From the NCBI GenBank assembly GCA_025964935.1, contig JAOPXW010000321.1:1-6992 (forward strand): a DNA stretch of 6,992 nt, written 5' to 3'. The notes below the pieces were generated by a model. It was not told the DNA's origin. It worked only from the letters and a program-made list of their open reading frames with translations, and did not search any database. The translations under genes and the position numbers were made by a program. Below, one piece after another: positions 1-5,968 of the stretch; the first letter of the stretch is position 1; the number at the start of each line of letters is the position of its first letter. The DNA is from Friedmanniella sp. GTDB taxonomy: Bacteria > Actinomycetota > Actinomycetes > Propionibacteriales > Propionibacteriaceae.

Positions 1-755
1 ATGGCGCGGATCGGGTTCTCCAGCGCGAGGTCCCGCATCGGCACCCCGGCCTCGATCAGCCGGAGCACGAGCTCGGCCGTCCCCACCTTGAGCAAGGTGG
101 TCGTCTCGCTCATGTTCGAGTCGCCCACGATGACGTGCAGCCGGCGGTAGCGCTCGGGGTCGGCGTGTGGCTCGTCGCGGGTGTTGATGATGGGGCGGCT
201 GCGGGTGGTGGCCGAGGAGACGCTCTCCCAGATGTGCTCGGCCCGCTGGCTGACGCTGTACTCCGCACCACGCGCGGTGTGCAGGATCTTGCCCGCCCCG
301 CAGATCAGCTGTCGCGAGACCAGGAACGGGACCAGCACGTCGGTGATCTTGGAGAAGTCCCCCACCCGGGAGATCAGGTAGTTCTCGTGGCAGCCGTAGG
401 AGTTGCCGTGGCTGTCGGTGTTGTTCTTGAACAGGTAGATGTCGCCGGTGATGCCCTCACTGGCCAGCCGCTGCTCGGCGTCGACGATCAGGTCCTCGAG
501 GATGCGCTCCCCGGCCCGGTCGTGGTTGACGAGCTGGACGAGGTCGTCGCACTCGGCCGTGGCGTACTCGGGGTGCGACCCCACGTCGAGATAGATCCGG
601 GACCCGTTGCGGAGGAAGACGTTGCTGCTGCGACCCCAGGTGACGACCCGTCGGAACAGGTAGCGCGCGACCTCGTCGGGGGTGAGCCGTCGGGTACCCC
701 CTGAGGTGCAGGCGACGCCGTACTCCGTCTCCAGACCGTAGATGCGTCGGTCCAT
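1..755 (-). CDS. pafA: PafA, Pup--protein ligase (C-terminus cut off by window edge)
   Basis: PafA attaches the prokaryotic ubiquitin-like protein Pup, through its C-terminal glutamate, to lysines of target proteins in an ATP-dependent reaction, marking them for the actinobacterial proteasome. Only the first 251 residues are present; the family is about 450 residues, so the rest lies to the left of position 1. Seen directly: the N-terminal [13 protein letters not shown] with Glu9 and Glu11 (metal/ATP site of the glutamine-synthetase-like fold), the strand [15 protein letters not shown] with Asp57 (aligns with the catalytic Asp of characterised PafA), [18 protein letters not shown] at about 110-127, and the [20 protein letters not shown] block near 180-199. 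The close fit to mycobacterial PafA and absence of the long N-terminal loop of the deamidase Dop exclude Dop. The ATG at 755 is preceded by GAGGGGG as a ribosome site. It starts 49 nt after the pseudouridine synthase stop on the same strand, so it may share its transcript. This location away from proteasome genes is unusual. Confidence 0.95.
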   Translation of the reverse strand, partial: MDRRIYGLETEYGVACTSGGTRRLTPDEVARYLFRRVVTWGRSSNVFLRNGSRIYLDVGSHPEYATAECDDLVQLVNHDRAGERILEDLIVDAEQRLASEGITGDIYLFKNNTDSHGNSYGCHENYLISRVGDFSKITDVLVPFLVSRQLICGAGKILHTARGAEYSVSQRAEHIWESVSSATTRSRPIINTRDEPHADPERYRRLHVIVGDSNMSETTTLLKVGTAELVLRLIEAGVPMRDLALENPIRA

Positions 756-804
756 GGCGCCCCCTCGTTCGTCGTGGTCTGGGTCGAGCGACCGGTGCCC
801 CGGG

Positions 805-1563
805 TCAGTCGGCGACCAGGTCGAGCAGCCCACCCAGCTCTTCCCGGGTGAGGTCGCGCAGGTCCCCGCTCTTGAGGTTACCCAGTCGCACCGGGCCGAT
901 CCCGGTCCGGGACAGCCGCAGCACAGGGTGACCGACGGCCTCCATCGTACGGCGCACGATGTGGTTGCGGCCCTCGTGCAGCGTGAGTTGCACCAGCGAC
1001 CTCTCGGCCGCCGTCGAGACCAGCTTGACCGAGCTGGGCTTGACCGGGCCGTCCTCGAGCATGATCCCCTCGCGCAGCTTCTTGACCACCGCCGGGTGCA
1101 TCTGCCCGCGCACCTCGGCCAGGTAGGTCTTGGGCACCTGGTAGGCGGGGTGGGCCAGCCTGTGGGCGAAGTCGCCGTCGTTGGTGAGGATCAGCAGGCC
1201 GTCGGTCTCGGTGTCGAGCCGTCCCACGTGGAACAGACGGTTCTGCTTGCCCGGGCGCTTGCCCTCCAGCAGGTCGTTCAGGTTGCGGCGACCCTCCGGG
1301 TCGTCCATCGTCGACACGACCCCGCGCGGCTTGTTCAGCACCAGGTAGAGGTGCCGACGGGGCGGTGGGATCCGCGAGCCGTCGACCCGGATCACGTCGG
1401 TCTCGGGATCCACCCGGCGACCCTGCTCCATCACGATGCGGCCGTTGACCTCCACGCGACCCGCGCCGATCAGGATCTCGCAGGCGCGGCGGGAGGCGAT
1501 CCCGGCTGCGGCCAGCACCTTCTGCAGGCGTACGCCGTCCTCGGGTTCAACGTCGGTGCTCAC
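805..1563 (-). CDS. rluB: RsuA/RluB/RluE/RluF-family rRNA pseudouridine synthase
   Basis: This enzyme isomerises a specific uridine in ribosomal RNA to pseudouridine; by genomic position it corresponds to the RluB-like 23S rRNA enzyme that follows scpB in most Gram-positives. The 252-residue product has an S4 RNA-binding domain at about 10-60 ([19 protein letters not shown]), then the catalytic domain with NKPRGVVST at 77-85, the catalytic motif [13 protein letters not shown] with Asp117 as the predicted nucleophile, and the EGRNHIVRR block at about 197-205. All expected core motifs are intact. The start is GTG at 1563, whose last two bases are the first two of the scpB stop (GTGA, 4-nt overlap), favouring translational coupling. 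Substrate position is inferred from family and context, not readable from the sequence; the symbol is therefore tentative within the RsuA/RluB family. Confidence 0.93.
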   Translation of the reverse strand: MSTDVEPEDGVRLQKVLAAAGIASRRACEILIGAGRVEVNGRIVMEQGRRVDPETDVIRVDGSRIPPPRRHLYLVLNKPRGVVSTMDDPEGRRNLNDLLEGKRPGKQNRLFHVGRLDTETDGLLILTNDGDFAHRLAHPAYQVPKTYLAEVRGQMHPAVVKKLREGIMLEDGPVKPSSVKLVSTAAERSLVQLTLHEGRNHIVRRTMEAVGHPVLRLSRTGIGPVRLGNLKSGDLRDLTREELGGLLDLVAD

Positions 1564-2309
1564 AAGTCATCCTGCTTCTGGTTCGTCTGGTGCGGGTCCG
1601 CGTCGTCGTCACGCGGGTCGGACCCGGTCGGGGTGACCTGGTCCGGGGTGTCGACGGCGCCCTCGGGAGCTGCCGGCTCGCCGGTGGGCTCCTCACCGCG
1701 CTCGGCCAGCTGGCCGAGCTCGGCTTCGAGCTCGTCCACCTCCGGCAGGTGGGGGGCCAGCGGCGGTAGGTCCTCCAGACTACGCAACCCCATGCGTTCC
1801 AGGAAAACGGCGGTGGTGGCGAAGACGACCGCCCCGGAGTCGGGGTCGTGGCCGGCCTCGACGATCAGACCCCGGGCGAGCAGGGTCCGGACCACCCCGT
1901 CCACGTTGACCCCCCGGACCGCCGAGACCCGGGCCCGGGAGATCGGCTGGGTGTAGGCGACCACGGCCAGGGTCTCCAGGGCCGCCTGGGACAGCCGGCC
2001 GCTCTGCCCGCTCACCACGTGGCCGGCCACCAGGTCGGCGTGCCGCTCCCGGGTGTAGTAGCGCCAGCCGCCCCCGACCTCGCGCAGCTCGAACCCGCGC
2101 CCGGTCTCGTCGTAGAAGGCGACCAGCCCGGCCAGGGCGGAGGCCACCGCCGGCTCCGGCACACCGACGGCCTCGGCCAGGACCGTCACCGACATCGGCT
2201 CCTCGGCGAGCAGCAGCAGCGCCTCCAGCGCGGCGGGCACCTCCTCGGGCGCGATCGCGGGCGGAGCCGAGGCGTCGACGTCGGCCAGCTCGGGGATGGG
2301 TTCGCTCAT
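1560..2309 (-). CDS. scpB: ScpB, kite subunit of the SMC-ScpAB condensin
   Basis: ScpB dimers bind the central region of the kleisin ScpA and regulate the SMC ATPase that loads and extrudes chromosomal DNA. The product is 249 residues. A first winged-helix domain spans about 22-90 (EALLLLAEEPMSVTVLAEAVG, ending GGGWRYYTR) and a second about 105-178 (LSQAALETLAVVAYTQPISRARVSAVRGVN, then FLERMGLRSLEDLPPL). The last 60 residues are an acidic, probably disordered tail. The start was set at ATG 2309 because it makes a 4-nt ATGA overlap with the scpA stop and has AGGAG eight bases upstream; the reading frame stays open further upstream but there it runs inside scpA. The usual PGRP(x)LYGTT segment of the second winged helix is altered to SGAVVFATT here, a mild divergence in an otherwise clear family member. 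It lies in the scpA-scpB-rluB block typical of the family. Confidence 0.95.
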   Translation of the reverse strand: MSEPIPELADVDASAPPAIAPEEVPAALEALLLLAEEPMSVTVLAEAVGVPEPAVASALAGLVAFYDETGRGFELREVGGGWRYYTRERHADLVAGHVVSGQSGRLSQAALETLAVVAYTQPISRARVSAVRGVNVDGVVRTLLARGLIVEAGHDPDSGAVVFATTAVFLERMGLRSLEDLPPLAPHLPEVDELEAELGQLAERGEEPTGEPAAPEGAVDTPDQVTPTGSDPRDDDADPHQTNQKQDDL

Positions 2310-3193
2310 GGGGAGGACTCCTGTTCTGCCGGGAGGTCGGGGTCGGGCACGGCGTCGAACTCGTCGGAGATCTCGAGCTCCCCCTCCTCGGCCCCGGTCC
2401 ACCGGACGGTCAGCTCACCGAGCGGGGTCAGCTGCTCGAAGGCCACCGCACCCTCGCGGAACAGCTCCAGGAGGGCCAGGAAGCGGGCCACGGTGGTCAG
2501 TGTGTCCGGGGCGTCCCCGGTGAGGGCACGGAAGGTGAGGGCCCCGGTCCGCCGCAGCCGGTCGACGACCAGCGCGGCCTGCTCCCGGACGCTGACCGTC
2601 GGGGCGTGCAGGTGGGCCAGCGACAGGACCTCGGGCACCTTCGGGGCCATGGCCTTGGCCGCCAGGGCGGCGAAGCGCTCCGGGGTCAGGTTGAGCACGA
2701 CCTCGGGCAGCAGCCCGGCGAACCGCGGCTCCAGCCCCACGTCGCGGGGGTGCCGACGGGCCTCCTCGGTCAGCGTGGCCCCGAGGTAGGCCGCCACCTG
2801 CTTGAAGGCGCGGTACTGGAGGAGCCGCGCGAACAGCAGGTCCCGGGCCTCCAGCAGCGCGAGGTCCTCGGGGTCCTCCACCTCACCCGAGGGCAGCAGC
2901 CGGGCGGCCTTGAGGTCGAGCAGGGTCGCGGCCACCACGATGAACTCGCTGGTCTGGTCGAGGTCCCAGCTGGCGCCGGCCGCCTTGATGTGACCGATGA
3001 ACTCGTCGGTGACCCGGGACAGCGACACCTCGGTGATGTCCAGCTTGTGCCTCGAGATCAGCTGCAGCAGCAGGTCGAAGGGCCCCTCGAAGTTGGCGAG
3101 GTGGACGCTGAACACCCGCGTCGGGGTCGGGGCGGACCCGGGGAGCCGGGCGGACCCGGGGAGCGGGGCGTCGGCCGGGGCCGGGATGCTCAC
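2306..3193 (-). CDS. scpA: ScpA, kleisin subunit of the SMC-ScpAB condensin
   Basis: ScpA bridges the SMC head domains and recruits ScpB, closing the ring that organises and segregates the chromosome. The 295-residue product carries the diagnostic kleisin N-terminal motif NFEGPFDLLLQLISRHKLDI at about 34-53, the helix EFIVVAATLLDLKAARLLP at about 83-101, and a C-terminal winged helix from about 200 (VSVREQAALVVDRLRRTGALTF to roughly 270), followed by an acidic tail. The first 25 residues are a Pro/Ala-rich extension containing a six-residue tandem repeat (LPGSAR LPGSAP). The start is GTG at 3193, forming a 4-nt GTGA overlap with the preceding small gene; a GTG at 3115 (residue 27), just before the conserved domain, is a possible alternative start that would remove the repeat. 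The overlap with the upstream gene makes the longer form more likely. Confidence 0.95.
   Translation of the reverse strand: MSIPAPADAPLPGSARLPGSAPTPTRVFSVHLANFEGPFDLLLQLISRHKLDITEVSLSRVTDEFIGHIKAAGASWDLDQTSEFIVVAATLLDLKAARLLPSGEVEDPEDLALLEARDLLFARLLQYRAFKQVAAYLGATLTEEARRHPRDVGLEPRFAGLLPEVVLNLTPERFAALAAKAMAPKVPEVLSLAHLHAPTVSVREQAALVVDRLRRTGALTFRALTGDAPDTLTTVARFLALLELFREGAVAFEQLTPLGELTVRWTGAEEGELEISDEFDAVPDPDLPAEQESSP
3130..3164. repeat. 18-bp-period tandem repeat inside the scpA N-terminus
   Basis: The 17-base string GGGCGGACCCGGGGAGC occurs identically at 3130-3146 and 3148-3164, a period of 18. On the minus strand it encodes the repeated hexapeptide LPGSAR / LPGSAP in the variable extension of ScpA. 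It lies outside the conserved kleisin domain, so it is probably a replication-slippage duplication tolerated in a linker. Confidence 0.85.
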
Positions 3194-3540
3194 GAGCGGG
3201 ACAGCCGGGCCACCAGCTCGCTGTCCTCCGCGCCCGCCTCGAAGTCGGCCAGGACGGCGGCGATGGCCTCCCGCACGATCCGGCCCCGGTCCACCGCCAG
3301 CCCGTGCCGGGCACGCAGGGTCAGGCGCGCCTGCTCCAGGGCCAGCAGCTCGTCGGCGCTCACGTAGACCGTGATCTTCTCGTCGTGACGGACCCGCCCC
3401 GAGCCGCGGGCCGGACCGCCGCCCTCACCGGCGGGCGTCGGGTCGGGAGCGGGCCGGGGCGGCACCGGCGCGACGGGCTCGCTCGGCTCGGTGGAGCGGA
3501 ACAGCTCGGAGGCGCCCGGGAGGCTTACGCGACGTGGCAC
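3190..3540 (-). CDS. Small ribbon-helix-helix-like protein between parA and scpA
   Basis: This encodes a predicted 116-residue protein of unknown function. Residues 1-50 are Pro/Gly-rich and low complexity (PVAPVPPRPAPDPTPAGEG). From about 54 the sequence fits a ribbon-helix-helix fold: a short strand EKITVYVS, helix ADELLALEQARLTLRARHG, a turn, and helix DRGRIVREAIAAVLADFE, then a short tail ending LVARLSRS. That fold typically forms DNA-binding dimers, and CopG/ParG-type members act as centromere-binding partners and autorepressors of ParA ATPases. The GTG start at 3540 is the only plausible one in frame; it overlaps the end of parA by 16 nt and has GAGGT about ten bases upstream. The stop overlaps scpA by 4 nt. 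The gene is therefore embedded in the operon and very likely translated. The RHH assignment is from the pattern of residues only; the DNA-binding role is inference. Confidence 0.8.
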   Translation of the reverse strand: MPRRVSLPGASELFRSTEPSEPVAPVPPRPAPDPTPAGEGGGPARGSGRVRHDEKITVYVSADELLALEQARLTLRARHGLAVDRGRIVREAIAAVLADFEAGAEDSELVARLSRS

Positions 3541-4523
3541 CGGGCCAGCACCTCGCGCGCCAGGTTGCGGTAGGACGCCGCCCCGGGTGAGGCGGTCGCG
3601 TACGTGGTGATCGGCTCCCCGGCCACGGTCGTCTCGGGGAACTTGACCGTGCGCTTGATGACGGTGTGGAACACCCGCTCCCCGAAGGCCTGCACCACCC
3701 GCTCCAGCACCTCGCGGCTGTGCAGGGTGCGCGGGTCGTACATGGTGGCGAGGATGCCGAGGATCTCCAGCCGGGGGTTCAGCCGGTCCTGCACCTTGGT
3801 GATGGTGTCGTTGAGCAGCGCGATCCCGCGGAGGGCGAAGAACTCGCACTCCAGCGGCATGATCACCTTGTCCGCCGCGGTCAGGGCGTTGATGGTCAGG
3901 AGCCCGAGCGAGGGGGCGCAGTCGATCAGGATGATGTCGTAGCGGTCGCGCACCTTCTCCAGCACCCGCAGCAGGGTCTGCTCCCGGGCCACCTCCGAGA
4001 CCAGCTGCACCTCGGCCGCGGACAGGTCGATGTTGCTGGGCAGGATGTCGAGGTCGGGGACGTTCGTGGCGTCGATGACCTCCTCGACCGTGGTCTCGCG
4101 ACTGAGCAGCAGGTTGTAGATGCTGTGGTCGAGCGTGTGCGGGTTGACGCCCAGCCCGACCGACAGCGAGCCCTGCGGGTCGAAGTCGACCAGCAGCACC
4201 TTGCGGCCCAGCTCGGCCAGGGCCGCCCCCAGGTTGATCGTGCTGGTGGTCTTGCCCACGCCACCCTTCTGGTTGCACATGGCGATGATCAGGGCCGGCC
4301 CGTGCGTCTCCAGCGGGGACGGCTCGGGCAGCACGGGCCAGGGACGACCCGTCGGGCCCAGCTCGGGCCCCGCCGGCTCGGCGACCCCGGCCCCGGCGGT
4401 GACCGGCTCGGCCACCAGGGTCGGCTCGTCCAGGGCTGGCGTCACCAGGAGCTCGCTCACCGGGGGCTGGGCGTCGACCAGGCCGAGCCCGGACGCGTGA
4501 GGATCCAGGGGTGGGTGGTCCAC
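3525..4523 (-). CDS. ParA/Soj-family ATPase (orphan, linked to scpAB)
   Basis: This is a deviant Walker-type ATPase of the ParA/Soj/MinD group; such proteins dimerise on ATP, bind DNA non-specifically and move or position cargo such as chromosome origins. The 332-residue product has a 75-residue Pro/Ala-rich leader, then the deviant Walker A QKGGVGKTT with the signature Lys86 and catalytic Lys91, Walker A-prime DFDPQGS at 113-119, and Walker B YDIILIDCAPSLG with Asp201. The C-terminus ends with the family's GEPITTYATASPGAASYRNL. The GTG start at 4523 is preceded by a strong AGGAGG seven bases upstream. No parB lies next to it, so it is unlikely to be the oriC-linked parA; a homologue in this position precedes scpA in mycobacteria and, as I recall, streptomycetes. 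It lies 62 nt after xerD and overlaps the next gene by 16 nt. Precise function in this operon is not known to me. Confidence 0.93.
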   Translation of the reverse strand: MDHPPLDPHASGLGLVDAQPPVSELLVTPALDEPTLVAEPVTAGAGVAEPAGPELGPTGRPWPVLPEPSPLETHGPALIIAMCNQKGGVGKTTSTINLGAALAELGRKVLLVDFDPQGSLSVGLGVNPHTLDHSIYNLLLSRETTVEEVIDATNVPDLDILPSNIDLSAAEVQLVSEVAREQTLLRVLEKVRDRYDIILIDCAPSLGLLTINALTAADKVIMPLECEFFALRGIALLNDTITKVQDRLNPRLEILGILATMYDPRTLHSREVLERVVQAFGERVFHTVIKRTVKFPETTVAGEPITTYATASPGAASYRNLAREVLARCHVA

Positions 4524-4552
4524 GTCGGCTCCTCCTCGATGCGCGTGCGGTC

Positions 4553-4567
4553 GTCGCGGGCCGCGAC
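4553..4567. promoter_or_regulatory. 15-bp palindrome upstream of parA (possible operator)
   Basis: The sequence GTCGCGG-G-CCGCGAC is a perfect seven-base inverted repeat around one central base, in the 62-nt gap between xerD and parA, about 30 nt upstream of the parA GTG and just ahead of its ribosome site. It could be an operator, for example for the small RHH-like protein, or an RNA hairpin (6-bp stem, 3-nt loop) in the xerD-parA transcript. Because it is entirely GC-rich, chance occurrence in such a genome is a real possibility. Confidence 0.35.
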
Positions 4568-4585
4568 CCGCATGTCAGCGGCAGC

Positions 4586-5545
4586 CTAGTATGCGCGCGG
4601 ATGGGAGGTCAGGTAGACCTCCCGCAGGTGCTCGACGGTCACCAGGGTGTAGATCTGTGTCGAGGTGACCGAGGCGTGGCCCAGCAGCTCCTGCACCACC
4701 CGGACGTCGGCACCCCCGTCGAGCAGGTGGGTGGCGAAGGAGTGCCGCAGGGTGTGCGGGGACACCGAGGTCTCGATCCCGGCCCGCTGGGCCGTCGTCT
4801 GCAGGATGGTCCAGGCACTCTGACGGGACAGCCGGCCGCCGCGTGCGTTCAGGAACAGCGCAGGGGTCCCGCTCCCCCGCGGGGCCAGCTGCGGCCGGGA
4901 CCGGACCAGGTAGGCCTCCAGGGCGGCCCGGGCGTACGAGCCCACCGGCACCACCCGCTCCTTGCGGCCCTTGCCCAGGACCCGCAGGCCCGGGGCGGGG
5001 TCCTCGCCGGAGCCGAGCAGCCGGGTCACGTCGTCCACGTCCAGCGTCACGACCTCACTGATCCGCAGACCGGCCCCATAGAGCAGCTCGAGCAGCGCGG
5101 CGTCCCGGAGTCCGAGCTCGGTGTCGATCGCCGGGACGGCGAGCAGGTCCTGCACCTGGGCCACGGTCAGGGCCTTGGGCAGCCGCAGCGGGGGCTTCGG
5201 CGGGTGCACCGTCTGCCCGGGGTCGGATCCGGCCACCCCTTCGGTGACCGCGAACCGGTGCAGGTTGCGGACGGCCACCACGGCGCGGGCCACGCTCGAG
5301 CTGGCCAGCGGCGCCCGGACCCACGCACCGTCGGGAGCCCGTACGCCCTCGGCCAGGGTCATGGCGAAGTCCTGGACCATCGCGGGGGTCGCCTCGGCCG
5401 GGTCGAGGACGCCCTGGGCGGCCAGCCAGCCGACGTAGCGGCGCAGGTCGCGCCGGTAGGCGCTCAGCGTGTGCGGGGACACCCCACGCTCGACCCCGAG
5501 GTGGTCGAGGTAGGTCTGGGTGAGCCGCTCCAGCGTGCCGGTCAC
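4586..5545 (-). CDS. xerD: Tyrosine recombinase XerD
   Basis: XerD with its partner XerC resolves chromosome dimers at the dif site near the terminus. The 319-residue product has an N-terminal SAM-like core-binding domain (about 1-115, with GVSPHTLSAYRRDLRRYVGW) and the catalytic domain from about 120. All catalytic residues are visible: Arg161 (GAGLRISE), Lys192 (LGKGRKERVVP), His264 and Arg267 (SPHTLRHSFATHLL), His290 (ELLGHAS) and the nucleophile Tyr299 (STQIYT). Spacing from His264 to Tyr299 matches E. coli XerD exactly; there is a short insertion between Arg161 and Lys192. The start is GTG at 5545, the only start codon in frame before an upstream stop at about 5624; its ribosome site is weak. 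Position directly upstream of the parA-scpAB block is the actinobacterial norm and supports XerD rather than XerC. A phage-type integrase is unlikely given the high similarity to the housekeeping family. Confidence 0.94.
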   Translation of the reverse strand: MTGTLERLTQTYLDHLGVERGVSPHTLSAYRRDLRRYVGWLAAQGVLDPAEATPAMVQDFAMTLAEGVRAPDGAWVRAPLASSSVARAVVAVRNLHRFAVTEGVAGSDPGQTVHPPKPPLRLPKALTVAQVQDLLAVPAIDTELGLRDAALLELLYGAGLRISEVVTLDVDDVTRLLGSGEDPAPGLRVLGKGRKERVVPVGSYARAALEAYLVRSRPQLAPRGSGTPALFLNARGGRLSRQSAWTILQTTAQRAGIETSVSPHTLRHSFATHLLDGGADVRVVQELLGHASVTSTQIYTLVTVEHLREVYLTSHPRAY

Positions 5546-5622
5546 GGTCGAGCCGGTGTCTGGTGGCGGGCGCGTTCGGTGGTCGGCCGGGCCTCTTGGC
5601 TGATGCTCGTCACGGTGCGCCG

Positions 5623-5628
5623 ATCATA
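5623..5628 (-). promoter_or_regulatory. Candidate -10 element of a xerD promoter
   Basis: Read leftward, TATGAT (5 of 6 to TATAAT) lies about 78 nt upstream of the xerD GTG. No good -35 hexamer is found at the usual distance, which is common in actinobacteria but leaves the call weak. Confidence 0.35.
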
Positions 5629-5640
5629 GGTCGATCGACC
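5629..5640. promoter_or_regulatory. Perfect 12-bp palindrome abutting the candidate xerD -10
   Basis: GGTCGATCGACC is fully self-complementary and ends exactly where the leftward TATGAT begins, so it would occupy the spacer of that promoter. That is a classical place for a repressor site. No regulator is identifiable from the sequence. Confidence 0.4.
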
Positions 5641-5828
5641 CCCCGGCCCATCGTCGTTACCTTCTCGACACCTTGGCGACTCTCAGGGAAGCACCGGTGG
5701 CCCGGAACTGGACACCGTTGTCAACAAAGAGATCAAGATCACAATGGTGAGAGACCAAGGGGCTCTGACCTGCCCGAGAACGAGGCGGCAACAGCGACTT
5801 CAGGCGTAAATCCCTTGCCCATAAGAAA

Positions 5829-5851
5829 AGCCCGGCTATCGGCCAGAGGCT
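5829..5851 (-). terminator. Weak terminator-like hairpin, leftward orientation
   Basis: Read on the minus strand, AGCC and GGCT enclose a second short stem (GGC/GCC) with a CGATA loop, followed directly by TTTTCTTAT. The stem is only 4 + 3 bp with an asymmetric internal loop, so it would be a poor terminator; it could limit leftward antisense transcription from the hydrolase region into xerD. Confidence 0.2.
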
Positions 5852-5871
5852 GAACGTGACCTGAACGAGAC
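5850..5871. repeat. Tandem 11-bp direct repeat (PhoP/OmpR-type site candidate)
   Basis: CTGAACGTGAC (5850-5860) is followed without a gap by CTGAACGAGAC (5861-5871), 10 of 11 identical. On the minus strand the shared core is GTTCA at exact 11-bp spacing. Known from the family: OmpR/PhoB-class response regulators bind head-to-tail repeats of about 11 bp, and the Streptomyces PHO box consists of 11-nt units beginning GTTCA. It lies about 98 nt upstream of the hydrolase start, so it could control that gene. Confidence 0.4.
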
Positions 5872-5907
5872 CTTCCCGGGCGCCCATCCCGTGGCATTTG
5901 CGTGACA

Positions 5908-5939
5908 CCGAGCGCGTTACGCGGTTCGGGATTTCTTTT
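5908..5939 (+). terminator. Hairpin plus T-tract just upstream of the hydrolase
   Basis: CCGAGCGCG and CGCGGTTCGG pair around a TTA loop (10 positions with one bulged base and one G-T pair), and the stem is followed by GATTTCTTTT. This is the form of a rho-independent terminator for rightward transcripts. No gene precedes it on the plus strand, so it would either insulate the hydrolase from readthrough or act as an attenuator on a longer leader. Confidence 0.4.
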
Positions 5940-5953
5940 CCATAACTTTTTGC

Positions 5954-5962
5954 TGCCATGAT
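5954..5962 (+). promoter_or_regulatory. Extended -10 element for a leaderless hydrolase mRNA
   Basis: TGCCATGAT matches an extended -10 (TGn followed by CATGAT, 5 of 6 to TATGAT and 4 of 6 to TATAAT). Only six bases separate it from the ATG at 5969, so transcription would begin at or next to the A of the start codon. No Shine-Dalgarno sequence precedes that ATG, which fits a leaderless transcript, a common class in actinobacteria. No clear -35 is visible, as expected for an extended -10. Confidence 0.4.
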
Positions 5963-5968
5963 TTCCGC

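Larger units (their letters stand above)
5546..5968. other. Intergenic region between divergent xerD and the GH16 gene
   Basis: This 423-nt stretch has no convincing gene. It is visibly less GC-rich than the leftward operon, especially from about 5718 to 5960, where A/T runs are frequent. It holds the individual elements listed separately: a candidate xerD promoter with adjoining palindrome, an 11-bp-period direct repeat, two terminator-like hairpins, and an extended -10 element just before the hydrolase. A 96-codon open frame on the plus strand (5563-5853) has no recognisable family, no ribosome site and covers these elements, so I do not call it. I see no tRNA, CRISPR or known riboswitch. 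Confidence 0.8.

Noticed and set aside
769..804. Small stem (GGTC/GACC) between rluB and pafA as a terminator
   Set aside because: Only four to five base pairs with almost no loop, no T-tract; insufficient to separate the two genes transcriptionally.
742..1956. 404-codon plus-strand open frame across rluB and scpB
   Set aside because: It lies opposite two well-recognised genes and its product is low-complexity Q/R/H/P-rich, so it is an antisense artefact.
4524..4585. parS-like ParB binding site near parA
   Set aside because: No match to the TGTTTCACGTGAAACA consensus is present; the palindrome there is unrelated and GC-only.
5718..5745. Plus-strand promoter TTGTCA - 16 nt - CACAAT
   Set aside because: The -10 matches only 4 of 6 and the position would need a 217-nt leader containing a terminator-like hairpin; kept only as an alternative model in the findings.
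5563..5853. 96-codon plus-strand frame in the xerD-GH16 gap
   Set aside because: No ribosome site, no family resemblance, ordinary non-coding codon pattern, and it runs over candidate regulatory elements and the end of the xerD leader.
4586..5968. dif site or phage attachment site next to the tyrosine recombinase
   Set aside because: I find no 28-bp dif-like sequence and no flanking duplication; XerD here is the housekeeping enzyme and dif is normally at the terminus, not beside the gene.
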